This document shows positions 8,602-17,227 of a DNA stretch of 64,000 nt, piece after piece. The position numbers and the translations under genes are program-made. Numbering within the stretch: the first letter of the stretch is position 1; each line of letters begins with the position of its first letter. The stretch covers positions 124,001-188,000 of the forward strand of contig JAVYQJ010000001.1 in assembly GCA_038731975.1 (NCBI GenBank), in the 5' to 3' direction. The stretch is from Thermofilaceae archaeon (GTDB lineage: Archaea > Thermoproteota > Thermoprotei > Thermofilales > Thermofilaceae). The notes beneath the pieces are model-generated. The model searched no databases, had not been told where the DNA came from, and saw only the letters and a list, made by a program, of their open reading frames with translations.

Positions 8602-10305
8602 TTAGGTTCTACTCCCAATCGCCACTCCTCTCTCAGCCTCAGCAGCAGCTAAGTGCTTCAACATGGATGGTTCACGAACTCTATACAGAGTAACGCCTCT
8701 GGCCTGCGACACCGCCTCAACGCTCTTTGGGTACTTCCACCCTTCTATGTGCAGTACGACAACACGGTGCCCCGCAGCTGCTATTCTCTCAAGGAAGCCC
8801 AATGCTTCACGGAGGTTCTGCCACCCGCAGTCGGTCACAATAATCACAAGCGCTCTCTCGCCCGCCTCCAACTCGGCTAGCTGAGCGTTAATGGCTGCGA
8901 GGGGAAGAAGTGTGAGCTCACCCTGAGGCAAGGAAAGCACGAGATCCTTCACTATCTCTGGCTCATCCCACCCGGCCACCAGGTACCTGGTAGAGAAGTT
9001 CAGAACGGATACGCGCCCACCCTGGCGCCTCGCGCTGAGATATGCTGCGAACGCCGCGACGGTAGCATCATCGATCGAGCCCTGCATGCTTCTGCTGGTG
9101 TCGAGCACTACAAGCACAGATGGTGCTTGCTCTTCTATCAGCACTTCGCCGGAGGGCGATGGAACATTAACATCTTTCAACGTTGTTTCCTCCGGGATCA
9201 GTGGACCTTCCTCAAAGCTCGCCTCGAGATCCAGATCTTCAATGTCGTCCTCCACGCTCCACATGTCCGAGTAGGCGTAGATCGCCCAGGTGCCGCCTCT
9301 ACGACGGCTACCGTAGGTAATGAGGAACTCTTCAGCTCTAGCCCGATACCACATGGCTTTCCACAGCAACTCTTCAAGGTTTGCAACCTTAGCTGCAGGC
9401 TTGGAGAGCTTGGAAGGCAGCTCCGGCTCCTCCCCCTCCCCCCTAAGGGACTCTCTCGAGATTTGTTCCTCCGTAAGCTGTTGATCTACCTTTCCCGTTT
9501 GCTGCTTCGTGATTTTTTCCAGCACTTTCTCCGCGTCGTGCTTTATTTTATCGAAATCTACCCTCTCCTTGACCCAGTGCCTGAAAAGCTCCCTAGCCTC
9601 ATCCTTACCCAACCCCCTCATGACCTCTCTAACCTCGGCGAGGAGATCGTGTTCCAAGTCCTCGCTTAGTGGAATTCCTTCGCCAGCCGTCTTCGGAAGC
9701 CTTTCCAGTTTACCCATTGCCTGCAGCCTCTTCAAGATTGTAGCGACGGCTTTCACCTTAGCGATGTAAGAGCGTGGGCTGAGAACGATCTCGGCGAGCA
9801 ACGAGCCGTAGAAAGCGACGTCTCTGTCCATCCTATGATTGGGGATGAATTCCTTGTATACGTGCTTGCAAGCGGCGTACCTCAGAAGCTCGATTCCCCT
9901 CGGTTTCGATGAGAACTCGTACGTTAAGTGGAAGGGCAGCTGTCTGAATTTGAGAGGAAGGTAAAAGAGGTCTATCTGAAGGTCGGCCAGTAATCGAACA
10001 GCGTTGTGCGCGTGTGCCCAGCTTCTGACCTCCTCGTAAGCCGCTCTAGCTAGCATTTGAACGGTCCTAAGATTGTACGGGAAGTAGTGCAAGTGGGCTA
10101 GGTCATGCCTAAAGTACCAGAGCAGTATAGGTCCCCCCTCAGGGTCGTCTAGTAAACTCCGCGGGACATCAATTTCGAAGACACCCTCTTTGACCCGTAT
10201 ACCGGGGCGACGGTTGCCAACGTTGATAACTACGTGGGAGGGGGTTACGTACATCTCCGATCGGGCTCTTTCAAAGAGATCGCGGATATCGCTAGCGCGT
10301 AGCAT
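8602..10305 (-). CDS. VWA-domain protein, MoxR partner
   Basis: 567 residues. A C-terminal von Willebrand A domain begins near residue 395 with a complete MIDAS motif DTSRS at 402-406, predicted to bind a divalent metal. The N-terminal half (about 1-350) is helical and contains an HDLAHLH segment near residues 68-74. Residues 265-310 form a charged linker. In bacteria and archaea, VWA proteins encoded behind a MoxR ATPase act with it as a chaperone pair in complex assembly or metal insertion. Its start overlaps the moxR stop by 14 bp, so the two are translationally coupled. The client is unknown. Confidence 0.8.
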   Translation of the reverse strand: MLRASDIRDLFERARSEMYVTPSHVVINVGNRRPGIRVKEGVFEIDVPRSLLDDPEGGPILLWYFRHDLAHLHYFPYNLRTVQMLARAAYEEVRSWAHAHNAVRLLADLQIDLFYLPLKFRQLPFHLTYEFSSKPRGIELLRYAACKHVYKEFIPNHRMDRDVAFYGSLLAEIVLSPRSYIAKVKAVATILKRLQAMGKLERLPKTAGEGIPLSEDLEHDLLAEVREVMRGLGKDEARELFRHWVKERVDFDKIKHDAEKVLEKITKQQTGKVDQQLTEEQISRESLRGEGEEPELPSKLSKPAAKVANLEELLWKAMWYRARAEEFLITYGSRRRGGTWAIYAYSDMWSVEDDIEDLDLEASFEEGPLIPEETTLKDVNVPSPSGEVLIEEQAPSVLVVLDTSRSMQGSIDDATVAAFAAYLSARRQGGRVSVLNFSTRYLVAGWDEPEIVKDLVLSLPQGELTLLPLAAINAQLAELEAGERALVIIVTDCGWQNLREALGFLERIAAAGHRVVVLHIEGWKYPKSVEAVSQARGVTLYRVREPSMLKHLAAAEAERGVAIGSRT

Positions 10306-11503
10306 CAGGCATCAACCTTGCAGTGAGAGTTTGATCATACTGCAGGAGGCCGGATGAAACCCAGTTTTGCTCCAGCTTCATAATTTCCTCCGCGAAAACG
10401 AGATCCTCAACCGCGATCTCGCCAGCCAGCCTGTACAGCTCCTTATTGAAGGATTTGTAGAGGTTGCTGAGTATCGCCCACTGCTTTCTTGCCCGCCTCT
10501 CCTCGTTAAGCTCCCTCTGCCTTCGCAAGAGCTTTACCAACTCCTCCGGTGCTCTCTCTTGCTTAACAAGCTCCATCCGGTGGATGAGGACGTAGGGAGC
10601 GAGTCGGTATACGTCATCCTCTGTGACTTTTCCGTCCATCCAGGCTTTAGCCTTAAGAAGGTTGTACAGGACAAGCGTCGCTCTCTCGCTAGGGCCTTCT
10701 CTTATCGAGCTGCAGATCCCGTGGACGAAGTGACAGCCTTCGCAGAGTGCTGGGGGTTTGACTCGGCTCACATCCCTGCCTCTAATGCACACCTGTAGAT
10801 CTCTTATGAGTACATTGACCGTAGCCAAGAGATCGACGTCGACCTCGACCTCCTTTACCTCGCGCCGAGCCTCTCTCAACGTTTCAAAGTCTATTACCTG
10901 GGGCATCGTGTCGACGAGAGAACCGTAAGACTCGACTAGCTTCTGCAGTCTAAACTTGTCACTTAGGGGGAGCGAAGATAAGTTGACGCACACGTCGAAC
11001 CTGTCGTAAAATGGCGGAGGATGGATGAAGGTGGTCGGATCAGCGGGGTTCTCATTGGCCAAAAGCACGAAGTCACCAAGGACGTAGCGTTGTCCGTAAG
11101 CCCATACCTCGCCGAACTGAAGCAGGTGGTAGATGTTTGAGGCAGTGTAAGGGTTGAGCCTGTTCACCTCATCGATTCCCTTACCCTTAGCGCGCACAAA
11201 AGCGGACCAAATGACGCGCTCAACCCCCTCTTTCTCGAGGGATGGTATGTGAAGCCGCGCCACTACTTCACCCCGCTTGATCTCAGATGCACCGGAGAGC
11301 ACGATGAAATCCTCACCGAACAAACCTTTAAGGAAAAGCAGCATTAGGGTGGACTTGCCCCTCCCCCTTGGCGCTCTAATGAGGGCGGTGGATCTCTCAT
11401 GCAGCAGGTTCAGTGTGAGCACCCTGATCGCATCGTCATTACCCACGAATCTGTTCTTCACCTCTTCCTCAAGCCTTTTGACACTCGCCTGTAGGTCGCC
11501 CAT
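10292..11503 (-). CDS. MoxR-family AAA+ ATPase
   Basis: 403 residues. Walker A is APRGRGKS (44-51, with Ala in the first position). The Walker B region is the family-typical IDEVNR (110-115), and sensor-1 is ANEN (149-152). The lid region contains four cysteines (239, 254, 257, 264; CEGC plus outliers) that could hold a zinc ion or iron-sulfur cluster, not a usual MoxR feature. It is the first gene of a MoxR-VWA pair. Its target is not indicated by neighbours. There is no membrane segment, so it should be cytoplasmic. Confidence 0.8.
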   Translation of the reverse strand: MGDLQASVKRLEEEVKNRFVGNDDAIRVLTLNLLHERSTALIRAPRGRGKSTLMLLFLKGLFGEDFIVLSGASEIKRGEVVARLHIPSLEKEGVERVIWSAFVRAKGKGIDEVNRLNPYTASNIYHLLQFGEVWAYGQRYVLGDFVLLANENPADPTTFIHPPPFYDRFDVCVNLSSLPLSDKFRLQKLVESYGSLVDTMPQVIDFETLREARREVKEVEVDVDLLATVNVLIRDLQVCIRGRDVSRVKPPALCEGCHFVHGICSSIREGPSERATLVLYNLLKAKAWMDGKVTEDDVYRLAPYVLIHRMELVKQERAPEELVKLLRRQRELNEERRARKQWAILSNLYKSFNKELYRLAGEIAVEDLVFAEEIMKLEQNWVSSGLLQYDQTLTARLMPDATR

Positions 11504-11553
11504 AGCGCTATTAAGTGTGCGTCGCTAGTAAAATCTTTCGGCGCTCAGGTAGG

Positions 11554-11868
11554 TTAACGAATGAAACTTAAAATGAGCGCAATCAGCGCTGCTATTAATG
11601 CAATTTCTAAAGTACGTTTTCTAATTCTTAAACGTCTCACTTCATTTTCCAATTCTTCTAGTCGGTATCTCATCTCCCGTATCAAACTTTTCTCCACCGT
11701 AATGTGCTCGCCTGGCTCCGACCTCAGGAAGAGCGCGTCGATGAAGTCTGTCGGCAAGTGGTACCTTCGTTCTGGGCGCTCCTCCTCGATGAATGTAGCG
11801 GAACCTATTCTCCTAGCTCTGACTTTGCCGGACTCTCTCCTCAGAAATTCCTCGAATGGATCTAGCAC
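11554..11868 (-). CDS. Small protein with coiled coil and C-terminal membrane anchor
   Basis: 104 residues, family not recognised. The first ~65 residues are soluble. Residues about 62-85 form a charged heptad-like helix, followed by a single hydrophobic segment (about 86-103: ALIAALIALILSFI) ending three residues before the stop. This is the layout of a tail-anchored protein facing the cytoplasm. A TATA-like GTTTATACG (minus strand, 11891-11899) lies about 27 bp upstream of ATG 11868. Confidence 0.65.
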   Translation of the reverse strand: MLDPFEEFLRRESGKVRARRIGSATFIEEERPERRYHLPTDFIDALFLRSEPGEHITVEKSLIREMRYRLEELENEVRRLRIRKRTLEIALIAALIALILSFIR

Positions 11869-11955
11869 GTGGAGTACAGCTTTTCTACACGTATAAACCT
11901 ACCCTTCTTCACCTGACCGCGTTATCGTTAAATGCGTTAAGCGCGCGTGGGGTGT

Positions 11956-12447
11956 GTGGAGCGCATCATAGCTCTAGCGCTTCCATGCTACGTGGCCAAC
12001 GCAACTCCAGTTATCGTGGCTAAACTCCTACGCCGCACACACCCTCTAGACTTCGGGTTGCATTTTGTAGATGGACGAAGGCTTCTCGGCGATAGCAAGA
12101 GCATTGAAGGGTTCATCGCTGGAGTCTCTGCCGGCCTTCTAGCGGGCTATCTTCTATCGCTGTATGGTCTGCTCAGCGTTGGTGAGGCGGTCCCACTATC
12201 GTTCGGTACTATGCTAGGCGACGCTATGGGATCCTTCATTAAGCGGAGGTTGGGTCTGCCCAGCGGAGCTCCAGCTCCTCTACTTGATCAGCTTGCATTC
12301 CTCGCTGTAGCGTTGGCACTCTACAGCCTCTTTTACGGTTACATCGAAGCCTCGGTTGCGGTCATTCTATTTCTAATAACCCCGCCAATACATCTGGCAA
12401 CGAACGTGATTGCCTACAAGCTCAGGCTGAAAAACAAGCCCTGGTGA
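11956..12447 (+). CDS. carS: CDP-archaeol synthase
   Basis: 163 residues from GTG 11956; a GTG three codons upstream (11947) is equally in frame. The protein opens with a membrane helix containing LPCYVANATPV and carries the family loop FVDGRRLLGDSKS and the GTMLGDAMGSFIKRR segment. These features are typical of CarS, the integral membrane enzyme that transfers CMP from CTP to di-O-geranylgeranylglyceryl phosphate in archaeal phospholipid synthesis. Four or five membrane segments are apparent. The element ATCGTTAAAT near 11926 is about 27 bp upstream of the chosen start. Confidence 0.9.
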   Translation: MERIIALALPCYVANATPVIVAKLLRRTHPLDFGLHFVDGRRLLGDSKSIEGFIAGVSAGLLAGYLLSLYGLLSVGEAVPLSFGTMLGDAMGSFIKRRLGLPSGAPAPLLDQLAFLAVALALYSLFYGYIEASVAVILFLITPPIHLATNVIAYKLRLKNKPW

Positions 12448-12652
12448 TCCGCGCCGGGTGCGCATTTCCCCCCTCATTGGCTTCGTCCTCGAGGAGCCCA
12501 CTCCACGACCTATTGGCCGCGAGCCGGGGCAGGTTGTGGGGTCGGCCGCCTAGAACGCTCTGCTCGCTCTTCGGACGCAGCCGCCGGTGCATCGGTTGGG
12601 GCTCACGCTCTCATCGCCGTGCGGCGGCATGTTATTTGCGCTGTTGGGGGGC
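12448..12652. other. Non-coding stretch left of repeat copy A
   Basis: GC-rich sequence between carS and the repeat with no frame resembling a conserved protein. Weak codon-level similarity to the copy B pseudogene can be followed from about 12590 (a Cys-Gly pair just ahead of the repeat in both copies). It is most likely the degraded front part of the same gene family. Confidence 0.4.
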
Positions 12653-12819
12653 TGCACGGAGGAGCTTAAGGTGAGTTTGAGCAGCATAGCTGAGGCGCTG
12701 GAGGCGTTCATGCTAACCGGGCTGGTGCCGGGGGGCATTGCGCTCACGCAGGCCGGAGAGGGGCGCACAGCACTAGTCCAGCAGAGGAGAACTAGCTGAA
12801 GGCCTACGTAGCCGCGACA
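12653..12819 (+). repeat. Repeat copy A of a decayed gene fragment
   Basis: An 84-bp block (12653-12736) matches 23160-23243 with one mismatch. A second shared block (12795-12819) matches 23247-23271. Between them copy A carries 58 bp where copy B has only 3 bp, and this shifts the reading frame. The shared coding frame reads CTEELKVSLSSIAEALEA followed by FMLTGLVPGG. The surroundings (12448-13078) hold no intact gene: the sequence upstream of the repeat is a diverged relative of the copy B region, and the sequence downstream is pyrimidine-rich. It is interpreted as a gene remnant. Confidence 0.75.
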
Positions 12820-13078
12820 ACCAAGTGAGAGGAAGCAGCGCGCTCTTTCATTCCATTATCTACTTCCTTTTCCAGCTCGACTCTCAAGCAGTGAGGTAGC
12901 GATGGGGCGCAGCAGGGGACGAAGGAGGTCTGGTCGAGGAAGATAGAAGGTAGAGTTAGGGCGACAGAACCTCAGGACTTTCACCGACACTTGGTGAGTG
13001 TTGCGATGAAGAGTGATAGTATTTGAAGGTAATCTCCGTGCGCTAAGAATATATCTATCTCCGTGGATAGCGGTCGAG
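12820..13078. other. Gap between repeat copy A and the 106-residue gene
   Basis: 259 bp without a supportable gene. The first part is pyrimidine-rich, resembling the sequence behind copy B. The end contains an A/T element (AAGAATATATCTATC, 13045-13060) that serves as the probable promoter of the next gene. Confidence 0.4.
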
Positions 13079-13399
13079 ATGGCTGAACAGATTCAAGTAT
13101 TTAGAACAACTCTCACCCCGACCGTTCGTGGAGCGATTAGTAAAGTGCGGAGGTGGTTCTACGCTTCACTATATTCGAAGGTTAAGGGTGATGCTAGGGA
13201 ACAGTCGAAGAACAATTGGGTAAAACTTGCTCGTATGCTGATAGAAAAGACGAACGAGCAAGGGGTCTCCGATAAGGCTGGTCGAGTTGTGCTCTACTAC
13301 TACATCAAAGATGGAGTCTTTGTGCCTGTGAAAGCTGAGATAGAGTACTTCGAAATAAAGCCGCTTGGAAAATTCGAGGTTACCTTTTCTGAGGCTTAA
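13079..13399 (+). CDS. Hypothetical basic protein
   Basis: 106 residues from ATG 13079, chosen because the A/T element GAATATATCTAT lies about 27 bp upstream; an in-frame upstream start at 13013 would precede it. The family is not recognised. The first two thirds are helical and rich in Lys/Arg, and the last third is a predicted beta hairpin rich in Val and aromatics. There are no cysteines, membrane segments or nucleotide-binding motif. Its last 20 bp overlap the convergent small membrane gene. Confidence 0.6.
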   Translation: MAEQIQVFRTTLTPTVRGAISKVRRWFYASLYSKVKGDAREQSKNNWVKLARMLIEKTNEQGVSDKAGRVVLYYYIKDGVFVPVKAEIEYFEIKPLGKFEVTFSEA

Positions 13400-13592
13400 C
13401 CTTAGCGAGTAAAACGTATACGATAGCTAAGAAGTACAGACTCGACAGAGCGAGGGTTGCATACGTTACGTAGAAGTCACGGGTCCCTGGGCATCTACCA
13501 GTTACGTAGCATGCCAACTGATAGATACTAAAGGTGCAAACTGCTGCCAGCACCATCACAGCTATTGCTATCGCAACTTGAGATTTTTGCAC
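13380..13592 (-). CDS. Small two-helix membrane protein
   Basis: 70 residues from GTG 13592. Two hydrophobic segments (about 6-28 and 44-63) are separated by a short loop containing two cysteines, and the C-terminus is basic. No family is recognised. It converges with the preceding gene with a 20-bp overlap and is divergent from the membrane protein at 13642, sharing a 49-bp intergenic region with A/T elements for both directions. Confidence 0.5.
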   Translation of the reverse strand: MQKSQVAIAIAVMVLAAVCTFSIYQLACYVTGRCPGTRDFYVTYATLALSSLYFLAIVYVLLAKVKPQKR

Positions 13593-13641
13593 GGAGCATC
13601 GGGGGCGAGCGCTTTATCTTTATTTCGCGGTAGAGTACCAC

Positions 13642-14418
13642 ATGAGTGTTGAAGGAGTCGGCGTTAAAGAGGTGTTGCGAAGAGTCTTCGGGGCAGGCCT
13701 GGATCCTTTCAGCACGTTTGGTAGGATCGTGGCGCGACCCGACGGATTCGGGCCACTCCTCTGCATGCTTCTTCTGGTCTTTGCTTTCTCCCTTCAAAAC
13801 GCTACACTTCTCTCAAAAGTCTTCATATATGCTGCGAGAGGAAACCCTGTAACTCCATTCGTTGAACAATTTGACAGCACTATCAGAATAACAGCCGTGA
13901 ATGTTACATCCAGCCTCAGGAGAGTTGGGCCTCCCAGCGAAGAACACTTTGCTGCCTTAAATGTGCTCTCCCTAGGTTTCGGTATTGCGTCGTGGTTCTG
14001 TTGGTCTCTCGGAGTATGGGTGGCATTGAAGATCGTGGAAGGCCCTCCAGCCTCTTCCACTCTACTTTCGGGCTATATCCTCAGCGTTAAATTCTATGAG
14101 TATCTCACGAAAGCTATCATCCAAGCCTGGTACTTGAAGGACTTGAGTCGCATAGAGATCATTCTCCAGCTCGACGCGCTTACATTGAATCGTATCTTAA
14201 GTATGGCTTCACTGGGTTTAGCCAGCATGCGGGAGCTTCAGACGGCCCTGCTAGCCCACACGGCTTTTTTCACGGTGTGGAGCATCGTAGTCACGTCTGC
14301 AGCTGTGAGCCGGGGTTACACGCCTCTTCGTAAAGCTGTGGTGGGGGGGATTACTGCTTTTCTGATCTCCTCAGCAGCTCAAGCTATCGCTTACAACCTA
14401 CTGTTGATGGTGCTCTAA
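13642..14418 (+). CDS. Multi-pass membrane protein, Yip1-like layout
   Basis: 258 residues. A ~30-residue amphipathic N-terminus containing a DPFSTFGRIVARPDGF segment is followed by about five hydrophobic helices. The N-terminal pattern and the helix spacing resemble archaeal Yip1-domain membrane proteins, but no decisive motif is present. No transport or enzyme signature is seen. The element TTTATCTTTATTT (13613-13625) lies about 23 bp upstream of ATG 13642. Confidence 0.55.
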   Translation: MSVEGVGVKEVLRRVFGAGLDPFSTFGRIVARPDGFGPLLCMLLLVFAFSLQNATLLSKVFIYAARGNPVTPFVEQFDSTIRITAVNVTSSLRRVGPPSEEHFAALNVLSLGFGIASWFCWSLGVWVALKIVEGPPASSTLLSGYILSVKFYEYLTKAIIQAWYLKDLSRIEIILQLDALTLNRILSMASLGLASMRELQTALLAHTAFFTVWSIVVTSAAVSRGYTPLRKAVVGGITAFLISSAAQAIAYNLLLMVL

Positions 14419-14492
14419 AATTCTTACAAGCGGTTGAGTGAGAGAGACAGTAAAGTTTTTTTAACAATGCCATATAATGTTTGCAGATTTGC

Positions 14493-14963
14493 ATGTCTGA
14501 AGATCGGAAGCAGGTAGTATTGGATGAGATAGATAGAGGCCTCCTCAGGATACTCCAAGAAAACGCGAAGACCCCTTACTCAAAGATTTCGAAGGAGCTC
14601 GGTATCAGTGAAGCAACGGTGCATTTAAGGATTCGTAAGCTGGTGAAGCAAGGAGTTATAAAACGGTTCCAAGCAATTGTGGATCCTGAAAAAGTTGGTA
14701 AGGATGTTGTCGCTATAATCGCGTTAACGGTTGATCCCAGAAGGTACGAGAGTGTTCTAGAAAAGCTTAAGGCGATGCCGGACGTCTACAGCATTTACGA
14801 TGTAACGGGTGAGTACTACACAATACTCAAGGTGCGGGTTGGCAGTAAGGAGGAACTAACTAAGGTGCTCGATGAGATCGGCAGAGTTGAAGGTGTAGAA
14901 TCAACTCGCACAATGTTTGTCCTGCGAGTAATTAAAGAGGAGACTCGTATAAGGATAGATTAG
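14493..14963 (+). CDS. Lrp/AsnC-family transcriptional regulator
   Basis: 156 residues from ATG 14493. An N-terminal winged helix-turn-helix (about 13-60, recognition helix around SEATVHLRIRKL) is followed by a C-terminal RAM/ACT-like ligand and oligomerisation domain (about 70-150). Such proteins form dimers to octamers and regulate amino-acid or energy metabolism genes. The effector is unknown. A very A/T-rich upstream region holds two TATA candidates (14452-14466 and 14471-14480). Its stop overlaps the start of the helicase gene by 1 bp, an unusual operon partner for Lrp. Confidence 0.9.
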   Translation: MSEDRKQVVLDEIDRGLLRILQENAKTPYSKISKELGISEATVHLRIRKLVKQGVIKRFQAIVDPEKVGKDVVAIIALTVDPRRYESVLEKLKAMPDVYSIYDVTGEYYTILKVRVGSKEELTKVLDEIGRVEGVESTRTMFVLRVIKEETRIRID

Positions 14964-16768
14964 TGGAGCTCGGCGAGATCTGGCCCTATCCTGCTTGGAG
15001 ACGCGGGCAGCCTGAAATAGCGAAGGCAGTCTATGCTAGCGTAGAAGAGGGTAGGCATCTTCTGATAAGCTACCCCACTGGCGCGGGGAAGACTGCTGCT
15101 GTTCTTACAGGTGCTCTTGCTTCTGCTACGCGGCTAGGAGTGAAGGTTGTTTACACAGTGAGAGCGAAAGCCCAATTCCAAGCCCCGAGAAGAGAGCTCC
15201 TTCTGCTCTCTGAACGCATGAAGGTAACAGCTGTTTTCCTCCAGAATAAGCGCGATCTGTGCTTTATTAGGGGGGCCAAGCTGCTGCCTTACGATGAGTT
15301 CCTCAACTTTTGCTCAGAGCTTGTGCGAGAGGGCCTCTGCCCCTACTACAGCGCTGCAAGGGATGCCTCTTACTCTGTGAGCATACTAGACCACGATACC
15401 TTAGTGCGAGTAGCTAACGAGTTGAAGGCTTGCCCGTACGAAATCGCCCGCAGCATGCTCCGCAAGGCGGACCTGGTTGTCGCCGCGTACAACTATGTTT
15501 TCGACCCGGAAATCCGCAGAGTCTTTCTAGGAGAAATGGGTGTTGATCTCCACAGCGTAAGCCTCATCGTGGACGAAGCTCACAACCTACCACACTCGCT
15601 AGCGAGCATCCTCAGCAGAGAGCTGAGCGAACGAACGTTGCGAGCGGCTAAGAGGGAGGCGGCCCGTGTCCTAGGGAGAAGGGACGTGGAAAAAGATCTC
15701 TACGCACTTCTCTCACTCTTAAGAAAGCTACGCAATATCGCGAAGGTGAACGTATTGGAGTACGAGGTGGATCCGGCAGACTTGATGGGGGTAGCCCCCA
15801 ACTCAAGCGAGCTTTTCAGGCTTGCTCAGCTGGTAGAGAGGCAGTTAAGTCGTGCGAGTGCCTTAAGGAGAGTTGCAGCATTTCTTCGATTGATTGAAGG
15901 AGGTGGCTCTGACTACACGTTGACCGCGAAATTCGACGGCGGTGAAGTTAAGCTCGCCGCGCTTTGCACATCCCTCCTCAGAGGTTCGGCACCCGTCTTC
16001 TCGAACGTTCGAAGCTCAGTGTTGATGAGTGGGACAATGCCACCAAGGGAGTACATCGTCAACTTGCTGGGCCTTGAGGACTGGCGCGTAGACGAGATGA
16101 GGCTACAGTCTCCCTGGGCTGCGAACATAGGTTTAGTGGTGGTGAAAGGGATTTCCTCCAGGTACATCGAGCGTGGAGAAGCTACGTACCAAGCGATGGC
16201 TGGGTACATTGACGGCCTTTACCAGAAACTCTCCGAAGGTCTATGCTTCGTAGTTGTACCGTCATACGATATGGCTAAGGCTTTAAGACCTTATGTTAAA
16301 GCTCGACCTCTGCTCGTTGAGCGCGAGGAAACTAAGTTGCACGAAGTTGAAGAAGCTGCCCGTAGGTTCAGCAAGATGCTAGTAATAGCAGTTGCTTGGG
16401 GTAAGCTTGTAGAGGGTATTGAGCTTAAGAGCGGTGGGCTAAGCAAGATAAAACTGGTGGTGATAGCGGGGTTACCAGTTCCTGAACCAAATGTTTTGAA
16501 TAGGAAGCTATTAGAAAGTCTTAAACATAAGGTAAAGAGTAACGAAACAGCCTGGAGGTTAGTGTATATGGTGCCTGCCGCCGTAAAAACGGCACAAGCG
16601 ATTGGTAGAAGCGTTAGATCTGAGCTTGACAGAGCGGCTGTTGCGATACTAGATGAGAGAGCCCTAGAGCCCGACATTAGATCGTACATAGAGAGCTTCG
16701 GGTACTCTATGGCAGTTGTAAGCAGCCTAGAGGAGGCATTAAACGAGCTGGAGAGGTTCCTCATCTAA
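14963..16768 (+). CDS. XPD/Rad3-like DNA helicase
   Basis: 601 residues from GTG 14963, overlapping the TAG of the lrp gene. Superfamily 2 5'-3' helicase with Walker A (PTGAGKT, 38-44), a four-cysteine 4Fe-4S domain (C100, C117, C126, C157) and a DEAH box (204-207). C-terminal helicase motifs end in the QAIGRSVRSE segment. XPD unwinds DNA at lesions in nucleotide excision repair. Length and cysteine spacing are close to characterised archaeal XPD. Translational coupling to the Lrp regulator suggests the two are co-expressed. Confidence 0.9.
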   Translation: MELGEIWPYPAWRRGQPEIAKAVYASVEEGRHLLISYPTGAGKTAAVLTGALASATRLGVKVVYTVRAKAQFQAPRRELLLLSERMKVTAVFLQNKRDLCFIRGAKLLPYDEFLNFCSELVREGLCPYYSAARDASYSVSILDHDTLVRVANELKACPYEIARSMLRKADLVVAAYNYVFDPEIRRVFLGEMGVDLHSVSLIVDEAHNLPHSLASILSRELSERTLRAAKREAARVLGRRDVEKDLYALLSLLRKLRNIAKVNVLEYEVDPADLMGVAPNSSELFRLAQLVERQLSRASALRRVAAFLRLIEGGGSDYTLTAKFDGGEVKLAALCTSLLRGSAPVFSNVRSSVLMSGTMPPREYIVNLLGLEDWRVDEMRLQSPWAANIGLVVVKGISSRYIERGEATYQAMAGYIDGLYQKLSEGLCFVVVPSYDMAKALRPYVKARPLLVEREETKLHEVEEAARRFSKMLVIAVAWGKLVEGIELKSGGLSKIKLVVIAGLPVPEPNVLNRKLLESLKHKVKSNETAWRLVYMVPAAVKTAQAIGRSVRSELDRAAVAILDERALEPDIRSYIESFGYSMAVVSSLEEALNELERFLI

Positions 16769-16871
16769 AGTGCATTACTACACATTAAGGCAAGTATCTC
16801 CAATAAATGTATGGGCTTAAAATCTCACTGATTACGCTAAGAGGTTTTGCGTAGTGTAGCGGGAACAAAAA

Positions 16872-16883
16872 CTTTATATATTT
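16872..16883 (+). promoter_or_regulatory. TATA box of winged-helix gene
   Basis: CTTTATATATTT, the strongest TATA-like sequence in this part of the window, is about 27 bp upstream of the GTGGTGG stretch that precedes GTG 16912. Confidence 0.6.
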
Positions 16884-16911
16884 CTAACCGCTCCATAAGC
16901 GTGGTGGTAAA

Positions 16912-17184
16912 GTGCCAAGACCGAGGAGTCCGCAGGTAATCGAGAGAGCTGTAAAGATCTATAAGGTGCTAGAAGAGATGGGCGGGAGGGTAGTTACACC
17001 CGAGCTTCTTAAGGTCGTATACGAGCGTGGAATTGCCAGCAGTTACTCTCTCCTCCATCATACACTCATGGTCCTGGAGAATGCCGGTTTTATTAAGCAT
17101 GAGCGAGTGAAAGGACGCGCTGAATGGTACATCGTAAAGAAGGCTACTGAGGATGAAATTCGGCAAGCTTTAAGCCCACGTTAA
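16912..17184 (+). CDS. Small winged-helix DNA-binding protein
   Basis: 90 residues from GTG 16912, preceded by a GTGGTGG stretch (16901-16907). Predicted winged helix: two N-terminal helices, a recognition-helix-like segment (SSYSLLHHTLMVLENAGFI, about 45-63), and a basic wing (HERVKGRAEW). It lacks a ligand domain. It could be a compact transcription factor or chromatin-associated protein, and its target is unknown. It is single-gene, with a strong TATA box in front and a T-rich terminator behind. Confidence 0.65.
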   Translation: MPRPRSPQVIERAVKIYKVLEEMGGRVVTPELLKVVYERGIASSYSLLHHTLMVLENAGFIKHERVKGRAEWYIVKKATEDEIRQALSPR

Positions 17185-17190
17185 TATAAC

Positions 17191-17224
17191 TCTTTTATTT
17201 TTTATTTTCAATTTTATTTTTTTA
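17191..17224 (+). terminator. T-rich terminator
   Basis: A 34-bp tract that is about 80 percent T directly after the winged-helix gene, the usual form of an intrinsic archaeal terminator. It also separates this gene from the convergent hexulose-phosphate isomerase gene. Confidence 0.65.
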
Positions 17225-17227
17225 TTA

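Noticed and set aside
8653-8884. Two overlapping frames antisense to the VWA gene
   Set aside because: They mirror the VWA coding sequence and have no ribosome-binding site or homology.
12653-12819. Insertion sequence end or miniature transposon
   Set aside because: No terminal inverted repeats, target duplications or transposase; the repeat is protein-coding in nature.
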